Assembly (NCBI GenBank): GCA_003136335.1
Contig: PLEA01000335.1
Span: 683 to 8,533, forward strand
From: Acidobacteriaceae bacterium
GTDB taxonomy: Bacteria; Acidobacteriota; Terriglobia; Terriglobales; SbA1
Length of the DNA: 7,851 nt
Direction: 5' to 3'
The position numbers and the translations under genes are program-made. Position 1 is the first letter of the stretch. Each line of letters starts with the position of its first letter. The notes beneath the pieces were generated by a model. It saw only the letters and a list, made by a program, of their open reading frames with translations, made no database searches and was not told where the DNA came from. Of the stretch, positions 1-4,908 are shown piece after piece.

Positions 1-285
1 CTGCGTTATCGCCGTCTCGGCGAAGAGGAATGGCACGTGGGCACCACCGAGAATATCAGCCGCTCTGGCATGCTTTTCGAGGCGGACGAATTATTGCAGC
101 TCGCCGCCCAACTGGAAATCAATCTTGTACTCCCCGCGGAAATTGCCGGACTCTCGGCGACGGAAGTGGTATGCCGCGGAGAAGTCGTGCGTACGATTGA
201 GCAAAGAGGAGAAACTCTGAGTCCTGCTTTGGCCGCGCGCATTCTGCAGTATCACTTCCAGCACGGCCCCCTGCCGCGAGCCTGA
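1..285 (+). CDS. PilZ-domain protein, C-terminal part (5' end outside window)
   Basis: The reading frame is open from the first base and ends at TGA 283-285, giving 94 residues. The sequence begins LRYRRLGEEEWHVGTTEN and continues NISRSGMLF, which matches the second PilZ signature, (D/N)xSxxG, at about residues 19-24 of this fragment. The remaining beta-rich stretch, ending in a short helix near ARILQYHFQ, also fits PilZ. PilZ domains commonly bind cyclic di-GMP and relay it to motility, adhesion or polysaccharide functions. The other binding motif, RxxxR, would lie at or before the left edge, so ligand binding cannot be judged here. A GTG at 37 could be taken as a start, but it would cut the domain and has no ribosome binding site, so I treat the gene as continuing upstream. 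A hairpin terminator follows about 50 bp after the stop. Confidence 0.8.
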   Translation: MRYRRLGEEEWHVGTTENISRSGMLFEADELLQLAAQLEINLVLPAEIAGLSATEVVCRGEVVRTIEQRGETLSPALAARILQYHFQHGPLPRA

Positions 286-296
286 TGTGCAGCAGG

Positions 297-325
297 CTAG
301 TTGCTAGTGGCTAGTTGTTTAGTTG
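297..325. repeat. Short 7-bp tandem repeat (CTAGTTG-like)
   Basis: Three heptamers lie in direct succession, CTAGTTG (297-303), CTAGTGG (304-310) and CTAGTTG (311-317), followed by a degenerate TTTAGTTG (318-325). The complementary word CAACTAGCCACT recurs between rplU and rpmA (about 6681-6692), and GCAACTAGTTGC occurs after rpmA (7013-7024), so this word is shared by several intergenic gaps of the window. No function is evident. Confidence 0.6.
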
Positions 326-332
326 TCGAAGA

Positions 333-361
333 GGAGCGCGAAAGCGCTCCCCTTATTTTTT
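333..361 (+). terminator. Intrinsic terminator after the PilZ gene
   Basis: A perfect 7-bp stem, GGAGCGC (333-339) and GCGCTCC (344-350), closes a GAAA tetraloop. It is followed by CCTTA and a run of six T (356-361). The stem, stable GNRA loop and T-run are the classic form of a Rho-independent terminator, and the position 48 bp after the PilZ stop codon fits. Confidence 0.85.
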
Positions 362-374
362 GTACGCCGGATCA

Positions 375-403
375 TTGCTGAACTAGTGCTCTAGGGGGAT
401 AAT
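375..403 (+). promoter_or_regulatory. Candidate promoter for the PEGA gene
   Basis: TTGCTG (375-380) and GATAAT (398-403) are 17 bp apart. The -10 box matches the sigma70 consensus at five of six bases, but the -35 box only at three. It sits just after the upstream terminator and 54 bp before the proposed GTG start at 458, which is a sensible position. Weak to moderate evidence. Confidence 0.4.
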
Positions 404-457
404 GGCGAGTTCCCAGGCCATTTCCATATTCCAAGCTGATCAGGATGGGAGAGCTCC

Positions 458-1352
458 GTGAAAGCCATTCTCCTAGTGTCACCCTTAATGATGCTGATCT
501 CTCAAGTCGCCATTGGCCAAAGTAATGCGGCGCAAGGCGCGGCTGCTCCATCCGTACAACAGTCGACAGTCGACTCCAGCGCAGGCCACAACGTCGAACT
601 TCACGTCCGCCAAAGGACTCGTACTTGAAGATGGAACTCCGGTGAAGTTGCGGATTAACCGTACGATCTCCTCGGGGGACGCTCACGTGGGCGACACCGT
701 GGACTTTGAGGTTCTCGAAGACATTACTGTGAATGGCACTCTCGTCATACGTAAGGGCGGGCTCGCCTTCGCCACGGTCACCGAAGCTCAAGCCAAGCGC
801 AGAATGGCTCGCGGCGGAAAGCTCGACATAAATATTGACTACGTGAAGTTGCTCAGCAGCGACAAGGCGGCTCTGCGTGCGGTGAAAGATATGAACGGTG
901 GAGGCCACACCGGAGCTATGGTGGGTGGAATTGTGGCAACCAGCATTGTCTTTTTCCCGGCTGCGCCATTCTTCCTTTTTATGCACGGAAAGGACATAAG
1001 CATTCCGAAAGGGACAGAAATCACCGCCTAGGTTAACGGGGACATGAAGTTGGACATTGCGAAGTTCCAGCCCGCTGCTCCGACCCAACAACCAGCCATG
1101 ACCCAATCCGCTAGTCTCACGGCGACATCCTCTTCTGCAAAGCTGCAAGTGGAATCGAACCCTTCAGGCGCCGATATCGAGATCGACGGCAGCTTTGTAG
1201 GAAACACTCCGTCCGACGTACAAGTACCCGAGGGCGAGCACACCATTAGCGTGAAGAAGGCGGGTTGCAACGACTGGGAGCGAAAAATGAAAATCAGTGG
1301 CGGGAGCAGCGTACATTTGAACGCGGAACTGGAGAAGTCAGCCACCCAGTAG
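458..1352 (+). pseudogene. Secreted PEGA-domain protein, broken by frameshift and amber codon
   Basis: A GTG at 458, preceded by GGGAGAG, opens a clear signal peptide (MKAILLVSPLMMLISQVAIGQ) in frame 2. That frame stops early, while the rest of the protein runs in frame 3. The junction coincides with a tandem duplication of CAGTCGA (560-566 and 567-573). Removing one copy restores one frame, reading SVQQSTPAQATT. A second lesion is TAG at 1029-1031 (restored codon 189), in frame with what follows. The restored product is about 295 residues: signal peptide; a beta-rich region with EDGTPVKLRINRTISSGD; a Gly-rich hydrophobic stretch near 145-180; a Pro/Thr/Gln linker; and a C-terminal PEGA domain (about 226-291) with NPSGADIEIDGSFVGNTPS. 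PEGA domains occur on surface or envelope proteins; the exact role is unknown. Restart at ATG 1044 would give a PEGA-only fragment without a signal peptide. I infer a recent pseudogene, because the coding quality on both sides is intact. Confidence 0.8.
560..573 (+). repeat. 7-bp tandem duplication causing a frameshift
   Basis: CAGTCGA occurs twice back to back (560-566, 567-573) and the next base (C574) extends the repeat. Seven bases shift the frame by one, which is exactly the shift needed to join the signal-peptide frame at 458 to the downstream frame ending at 1352. Confidence 0.8.
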
Positions 1353-1388
1353 GCGACATGGCTCGCACATTTGTTCGATTGGAACAAA

Positions 1389-1420
1389 GGGAAGCACGCA
1401 GGTGCTCCCCTTCTTAGTTT
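1389..1420. terminator. Hairpin between convergent genes, probable terminator
   Basis: GGGAAGCAC (1389-1397) and GTGCTCCCC (1402-1410) form a 9-bp stem with one A-C mismatch and a GCAG loop, followed by TTCTTAGTTT on the plus strand. It lies 37 bp after the stop of the PEGA gene and 26 bp beyond the 3' end of the minus-strand gene, so it could end both transcripts. The T-run is interrupted, so it is weaker than the hairpin at 333-361. Confidence 0.6.
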
Positions 1421-1435
1421 GTCTTCGTATTGTTG

Positions 1436-1822
1436 TTACTTGCTGGACCCAGCCTGCATACCGTCGCCTGAGTCACCAAGCTCCAGGGCAAATTTCTTGC
1501 CTTGGAAGCGAGCGCCAGCAAGAGTACCGGTTCCATCGCCGTTCATCTTAATGACGGCTGCACTGTTCTGTGCCGGTGAGTTAAGGTCTACGACCTTCGC
1601 CGGCACTTTGGAGAGCACGGTTTTGCCTTGCAGGATGCTGACTTACAAATCAGGACAGCTGCCGTCCCACTCGAGTTTGTAGTCGCCAGCTTTGAGCTTG
1701 GTTCCGTTAACCGTCGTGGGAGTTTGCAAGCTCAAATTGGCTTTGGTTGCTGCGAACGCGCTGCAGGCCAGCAGTAGAGCCAACCCCATCACCAGACTTT
1801 TTGAAACTGTCGCGAACTTCAT
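1436..1822 (-). pseudogene. Small secreted protein interrupted by an in-frame TAA
   Basis: On the minus strand, ATG at 1822-1820 has a strong AAGGAG five bases upstream (1828-1833). It opens a signal peptide (MKFATVSKSLVMGLALLL, then ACSAFA). The mature part begins ATKANLSLQTPTTVNGTKLK and continues AGDYKLEWDG. Codon 60 is TAA (1645-1643). The same frame then runs uninterrupted through VSILQGKTVLSKVPAKVVDL and a C-terminal RFQGKKFALELGDSGDGMQA to TAA at 1438-1436. Without the stop the product is about 128 residues, mature about 104, predicted all-beta and periplasmic or secreted. It resembles small secreted proteins of unknown role that I associate with Acidobacteria. A single change at codon 60 (for example CAA or GAA to TAA) explains the break; no frame shift is involved. 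Restart at GTG 1618 would lack a signal peptide and about half the protein. Function unknown. Confidence 0.75.
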
Positions 1823-1892
1823 AGCTGCTCCTTATTTCTTCCCCGTCACGTCGGGAAGCGGTTGGGGGCGGCCCGGCTCACGATACGCGAGA

Positions 1893-1906
1893 AAACACTT
1901 GTGTTT
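1893..1906. promoter_or_regulatory. Dyad AAACAC-TT-GTGTTT, possible operator
   Basis: This is a perfect 6+2+6 inverted repeat in the gap upstream of the small secreted protein gene, next to both promoter-like pairs described at 1899-1951. Its size and symmetry suit a dimeric repressor. No regulator family can be named from the sequence. Confidence 0.3.
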
Positions 1907-1921
1907 CCGCACGAATCGCCT

Positions 1922-1951
1922 ACAATACTGCCGCCAGGGTGGTGCAGACAA
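1922..1951 (-). promoter_or_regulatory. Candidate promoter for the 1436-1822 gene
   Basis: On the minus strand, TTGTCT (1951-1946) and TATTGT (1927-1922) are 18 bp apart, each matching the sigma70 consensus at four of six positions. Transcription would begin near 1914 and leave an untranslated leader of about 90 nt. The leader would start within reach of the dyad AAACAC-TT-GTGTTT (1893-1906), which could act as an operator. A plus-strand pair, TTGTGT (1899-1904) and TACAAT (1921-1926), 16 bp apart, overlaps it. Only motif matching supports either. Confidence 0.35.
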
Positions 1952-2021
1952 GCACAAGCTTGTTCTGCCGCGATGGGGGTTTTCTCACTTGGGCCGCCAA
2001 ACCGAGCGTGAGAGAATCCCC
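1933..2021 (+). ncRNA. Possible structured RNA: two hairpins behind a promoter-like pair
   Basis: Downstream of TTGTGT-16-TACAAT (1899-1926) are two consecutive hairpins. The first pairs 1944-1953 with 1958-1968 (loop ACAA, one bulged T). The second pairs 1975-1988 with 2008-2021: all 14 positions can pair in the plus-strand RNA, two as G-U wobbles. Its 19-nt loop contains a nested stem TTGG-GCCG-CCAA (1989-2000). Neither hairpin is followed by a T-run, so a terminator is unlikely. It matches no RNA family I can name; it may be a small RNA, the fold of a regulatory DNA region, or chance. Confidence 0.25.
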
Positions 2022-2253
2022 AGACCCCGCAAGAATGTCGGAATCAGTTCTGGCCAGCATCACCTCTGCGCCGGCCTTTTACCCACTCTGAGAATTTACG
2101 TATTCGATGCTCTCGAAGTTTCCTCGAATTGCAATCTCTATCGCATTTTCTCGTCGCACTTCTTTGGACGATGGGCACATCGTTCCGGTAGCAAGAAACG
2201 CTGGCGAATTCATTTTAGGAAAGGAACATCGGGCGTGTGTTTTGTTCTGACTC

Positions 2254-2313
2254 TGTAGAGACGTAGCTTGCTACGTCTCCCGTGGCGAGGCGAAATGTAG
2301 CTGCGTCTCTACA
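2254..2313. repeat. Palindromic intergenic repeat (REP-like)
   Basis: The outer arms, 14 bp at 2254-2267 and 2300-2313 (TGTAGAGACGTAGC and its complement with one difference), form an inverted repeat. Within it lies a perfect inner palindrome, GAGACGTAGC (2258-2267), TT, GCTACGTCTC (2270-2279). The element therefore has three copies of the GAGACG(T/C)AGC word in alternating orientation. The form is that of a dispersed REP-like element. It lies 12 bp beyond the 3' end of the 2326-3153 gene and may help end or protect that transcript. Confidence 0.65.
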
Positions 2314-2325
2314 ATTGCATACGAA

Positions 2326-3153
2326 TCAGTCTGCGTCCCCGTGCTGGCGCTCGACGGACCAGATGCTCGCCTGATCTTTCTCGAACGGATAAATGTGTAC
2401 CATCCAGTTGAAGATCACGGGATGAAATGTTCCGCCGGCCGTTTCGCAAGCTTCCTGCGTGCTGATGGATCCTCGCAGGCCAAACTGTGGATGCGGCGCC
2501 AGCATTTCTTTCCTGCGGCCAGCCGGAGGGGCGCAGAAATTAACGTGCCACTGCGCCACGCTGAGCGGAATGCGCTCGTCGAGTTGCTCTTCCGTGAAAC
2601 GTTTGGGCGCGGTGTACATCACGCCGATGAGCTTGTAGTCGTCGCCGTGCTTCTCATAGAGCAGTGACGTAGGGTGCTCGGGATTGAAGCGGAGCGCTGC
2701 TTCCATGGCGTACCCGTAGTTGGTGAAGTGGTACATCTTCTGCGCAACCTCCGGGTGGAAAATCTTGTAACCGTCGGCCAGTGCGGTGTGATAGTCCGTA
2801 TATTTGTCTGAGGCCTTCCGCGCTTCTTTCGCTATCTCGCGGGCGCGCGCCGTGTCTCCCGGCTTGGGCCGGCGCAAGGTCGTCATCTTCATGTGCGGGC
2901 CCATGTCCATGTGTCCTTCCATGGAGTTCATGACATGAGCGCTGGCATCGCTGTCGGCGTCTTTCTCTGCGTCAATGGGCATGTCTTTCATTTGCATGTT
3001 CGACATATCGTGACCCGGCGTGCCGGACCTATTCATGCCCGGCATGGACTGCTGGCCGCCGGACTGCGGGCCGCTAGACGGAGCGCTCGTTGTTTGCCCC
3101 CAGGCGATGCTGCACGCCAGGATGGTAATGAAAAACGCTACTCGATCACGCAT
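2326..3153 (-). CDS. Secreted Met/His-rich protein of unknown function
   Basis: The product has 275 residues. ATG at 3153-3151 has GAGGA seven bases upstream. Residues 1-20 (MRDRVAFFITILACSIAWGQ) look like a signal peptide. Residues 21-95 are low complexity and rich in Met and His (SMPGM, HDMSNMQMKDM, HVMNSMEGHMDM, GPHMKM), a composition typical of copper- or silver-binding segments of periplasmic proteins. From about residue 103 there is a helix, then a conserved-looking globular domain with YHFTNYGYAMEAALRF, HPTSLLYEKHGDDYKLIGVM and IPLSVAQWHVNFC. Two cysteines, C207 and C236 (in TQEACETAGGTF), could pair. The domain resembles proteins of unknown function; I cannot name a family. A dyad resembling a BlaI/CopY operator lies 80-96 bp upstream of the start. 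A role in metal handling is an inference from composition only. No internal stop or shift is seen, unlike nearby genes. Confidence 0.8.
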   Translation of the reverse strand: MRDRVAFFITILACSIAWGQTTSAPSSGPQSGGQQSMPGMNRSGTPGHDMSNMQMKDMPIDAEKDADSDASAHVMNSMEGHMDMGPHMKMTTLRRPKPGDTARAREIAKEARKASDKYTDYHTALADGYKIFHPEVAQKMYHFTNYGYAMEAALRFNPEHPTSLLYEKHGDDYKLIGVMYTAPKRFTEEQLDERIPLSVAQWHVNFCAPPAGRRKEMLAPHPQFGLRGSISTQEACETAGGTFHPVIFNWMVHIYPFEKDQASIWSVERQHGDAD

Positions 3154-3231
3154 AGGAAATTCCTCACGATCTCAGTTGCTATTAACCCTGCCGCAGAGCG
3201 GATGTTGCTGCCAGATATCGCGGGTTACCTG

Positions 3232-3249
3232 CGATTACAGAGGTAATCG
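3232..3249. promoter_or_regulatory. Perfect dyad resembling a BlaI/CopY-type operator
   Basis: CGATTAC-AGAG-GTAATCG is a perfect 7+4+7 inverted repeat. Its core, ATTACA-GA-GGTAAT, differs at one base from the half-site pattern ATTACA-NN-TGTAAT known for BlaI/MecI/CopY repressors. It sits between the divergent secreted Met/His-rich gene (start 3153) and transporter gene (start 3418), where it could control either. CopY-type repressors respond to copper, which would suit the Met/His-rich product. The link is inferred and no repressor gene is in the window. Confidence 0.35.
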
Positions 3250-3301
3250 AATGGTCTCGAAGTTGCTTATAGATTTGCGCCCGATCACAGCGCCGTCCGT
3301 C

Positions 3302-3337
3302 GCGAGAGCGTCTCGCTCTCGCAGTGGCAGCGAGACG
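3302..3337. repeat. Two mutually exclusive hairpins in the leader of the transporter gene
   Basis: GCGAGAGC (3302-3309) can pair with GCTCTCGC (3315-3322, loop of 5). CGTCTCGCT (3309-3317) can instead pair with AGCGAGACG (3329-3337, loop of 11). Both stems are perfect and share bases 3315-3317 and 3309, so only one can form at a time. A GC-rich tract of CCGCC and GGCG words follows (3337-3366). This is either a REP-like element or a switching leader structure; the lack of a T-run argues against a simple attenuator. Confidence 0.45.
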
Positions 3338-3417
3338 CCGCCACCACAGCCGCCGGGACGGCGACGCTACTTTTCCCCCATTGGCGGCATCGCGCGGTTT
3401 CTGGTACACCTAACTTC

Positions 3418-4182
3418 TTGACGCTCGAATCCGCCATCTTTCTTTTTTTCGCTGGAGTGCTGGGCGGAGCTCTGAATGCCGTCGCGGGCGGGGGGAGCTT
3501 CGTCGCGTTTCCGGCGCTGCTGTTCACGGGCGTGCCTCCGATTCCCGCCAATGCCACGAACACGATTGCGCTGTGGACTGCTGCCGCGGCCAGCGGAGGG
3601 GCGTATCGCAAGCGCCTGGACGTTCCGCGTCGCGTGATGATTCCCCTGCTCGCCGCGAGTTTGATCGGCGGGTTGGCCGGAGCGTTTCTCCTGCTGAAGA
3701 CGCCAGCCCAGACGTTTATGCGAGTATTGCCGTGGCTAACCCTGGGAGCGACTTTGCTTTTTGCCTTCGGCAGGAAACTTGCGGGTGGGCGCAAGTCGGT
3801 GATCGATCACCAGGCATCGACAGCGGCGCTTGCGGGAACAACAATATTCCAGCTTTGCGTCGCCGTCTACGGAGGCTACTTCGGCGGTGGCATGGGCATC
3901 GTGATGCTCGCCATGCTGGCCGCGCTGGGCATGACCGACATTCACGCCATGAATGCGCTGAAGAGCGTCCTGGGGTTTGTGATCAACGGCGTCGCAGTCA
4001 TCACGTTCATTGTGGCGGGCGCCGTGTATTGGAAACACGGAATAGTAATGATCGTAGGCGGAATTGCGGGCGGCTACCTGGGCGCGCACTATGCACTGAA
4101 GATGCCGCAGACATGGATCCGGATGTTCGTTGTGCTGGTGGGCGCAGGCATGACCGTGTACTTCTTCTGGAAGTCCTACTGA
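3418..4182 (+). CDS. TauE/SafE (TSUP) family membrane transporter
   Basis: The product has 254 residues and is almost entirely hydrophobic, with about seven to eight predicted membrane segments, the usual size for the TSUP family. The N-terminal signature is GGALNAVAGGGSFVAFPALL (residues 16-35), followed by TGVPPIPANATNTIALW. The second half repeats the pattern with GGYFGGGMGIVMLAMLAALG (152-171) and MNALKSVLGFVINGVAV, reflecting the family's internal duplication. Characterised members move sulfite, sulfoacetate or other organosulfur anions across the inner membrane; the substrate here cannot be told from sequence. The start is TTG at 3418. It is chosen because the family's N-terminal segment begins there and no ATG or GTG with a ribosome binding site is nearby upstream. 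No Shine-Dalgarno sequence is seen, so the start is the least certain point. The gene stands alone, divergent from the Met/His-rich gene, and is followed by a large palindrome. Confidence 0.88.
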   Translation: MTLESAIFLFFAGVLGGALNAVAGGGSFVAFPALLFTGVPPIPANATNTIALWTAAAASGGAYRKRLDVPRRVMIPLLAASLIGGLAGAFLLLKTPAQTFMRVLPWLTLGATLLFAFGRKLAGGRKSVIDHQASTAALAGTTIFQLCVAVYGGYFGGGMGIVMLAMLAALGMTDIHAMNALKSVLGFVINGVAVITFIVAGAVYWKHGIVMIVGGIAGGYLGAHYALKMPQTWIRMFVVLVGAGMTVYFFWKSY

Positions 4183-4194
4183 AGCGGCGAAGCG

Positions 4195-4299
4195 TTGTCA
4201 TCCCGAGCGAAGCGAGGGATCTAGGTTTCTGCCAGTGCTACTTGAGAAGTCAGTGGCGCCGACAGGAACCTAGGTCCCTCGCTTCGCTCGGAATGACAA
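4195..4299. repeat. Large imperfect palindrome (REP/MITE-like)
   Basis: Arms of 37 bp, 4195-4231 and 4263-4299, are inverted copies differing at only three positions; two of the three still pair as G-U in RNA. The arms contain GAGCGAAGCGAGGGA, and the centre (4232-4262) is a 31-nt spacer. It begins 13 bp after the transporter stop codon and ends 48 bp before the stop of the convergent NTF2-like gene. There is no open reading frame and no transposase, so it is a non-autonomous or REP-like element. It could form a very strong hairpin at the ends of both transcripts. Confidence 0.8.
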
Positions 4300-4337
4300 C
4301 AATGAGGAATGACAACGACGAGGAATGACAGCGACAA
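4290..4337 (+). repeat. Three tandem 16-bp units
   Basis: GGAATGACAACAATGA (4290-4305), GGAATGACAACGACGA (4306-4321) and GGAATGACAGCGACAA (4322-4337) follow without gaps. The array starts inside the right tip of the palindrome at 4263-4299, so it looks like local amplification of the element's end. The units agree in GGAATGACA(A/G)C and vary at the 3' side. Confidence 0.8.
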
Positions 4338-4346
4338 GGACTATTC

Positions 4347-4829
4347 CTACTGAATCGGCGCGGAGACGTGTTCGTGGACGATGAGCCACTTCCCGTCTTC
4401 GTTTTCGAAAACCACCGTCCAGCGAAAATTACCCATCTCGACTTTCCCGGCTTTCGTAGTCATCTCTTCTTTCAGCGTGGCCGTGGCCCAGACCAGGTCT
4501 CCGTGCAGATGAATGCTCACGTCGTCGTTGACAGTGAACTTCGCACTCTTGTAGCCGGAGACAACAGTTTTCACGCCCTTCTCGTATTCGTCCCAGCTGT
4601 CGTACTTGAGTGGAGCAATGTCGAAGAACGTGTGCGGTCCTGTGGCGTAGAACTTGGCGACATTGGCGGTGTCGAGCGTCGACCATCCGTCCCAAATCTT
4701 CTGCAGGTAGGCTTTATCGGGAGCGGGGCCGGCATGGGACGGCCTCGGCGCGGCCTTTTTCATTTGCCCGGATCCGGCCAGGGTCAGGGCGAGCAGACAC
4801 AGCGAAACGGTGATAAAACGGTTGTGCAT
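4347..4829 (-). CDS. Secreted NTF2-like (SnoaL/DUF4440-type) protein
   Basis: The product has 160 residues. I place the start at ATG 4829-4827, preceded by AGAGGA about eight bases upstream. It opens a good signal peptide (MHNRFITVSLCLLALTLAGS). A GTG at 4871 would add 14 residues in front of the signal peptide and has no ribosome binding site. The mature domain, about residues 38-158, has the NTF2-like order: an N-terminal helix (KAYLQKIWDGWSTLDTANVA), FYATGPHTFFD, a second helix (WDEYEKGVKTVV), and a curved sheet with DDVSIHLHGDLVWATATL, GNFRWTVVFENEDGKWLIVH and a final EHVS. SnoaL/DUF4440-like folds are small-molecule enzymes or binding proteins. The pocket residues do not single out a reaction, so the function is unknown. 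It ends at TAG, ten bases from the 16-bp repeat array. Confidence 0.82.
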   Translation of the reverse strand: MHNRFITVSLCLLALTLAGSGQMKKAAPRPSHAGPAPDKAYLQKIWDGWSTLDTANVAKFYATGPHTFFDIAPLKYDSWDEYEKGVKTVVSGYKSAKFTVNDDVSIHLHGDLVWATATLKEEMTTKAGKVEMGNFRWTVVFENEDGKWLIVHEHVSAPIQ

Positions 4830-4908
4830 TGCGGTTTTCCTCTGGGTAAGGATTAGCACAGATTTTCGCACACACGGTGACTAAAACTCCAAGAGTCCGA
4901 GGCTCAGG

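Larger units (their letters stand above)
1823..2253. other. Gene-free stretch with several inverted repeats
   Basis: No credible gene is seen here on either strand. The open frame across 1692-2258 (+) starts inside the antisense of the small secreted gene, has no ribosome binding site and encodes nothing recognisable. The left part holds the promoter-like boxes, a bulged hairpin (1944-1953 with 1958-1968) and a long inverted repeat (1975-1988 with 2008-2021). The right part, about 2025-2250, shows no structure or motif that I can support; it may be decayed sequence. Confidence 0.5.

Noticed and set aside
372..1148. Long open frame on the minus strand across the PEGA gene
   Set aside because: It is antisense to a sequence with a clear signal peptide and PEGA domain, has no recognisable domain and no ribosome binding site.
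1029..1645. Stop-codon reassignment or selenocysteine/pyrrolysine-type recoding to explain TAG and TAA
   Set aside because: Two different stop codons are involved, TAG is used as a normal stop by rplU, rpmA and other genes here, and TGA is not the codon in question.
1692..2258. 188-residue plus-strand frame starting inside the antisense of the small secreted gene
   Set aside because: The first part is the complement of a real coding sequence, the remainder has no family resemblance, and no ribosome binding site precedes it.
3573..4328. 251-residue plus-strand frame overlapping the transporter
   Set aside because: It is Arg-rich out-of-frame reading of the TSUP gene, extended into the palindromic repeat.
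4290..4337. Start of a CRISPR array
   Set aside because: The units are 16 bp and directly adjacent, with no spacers.
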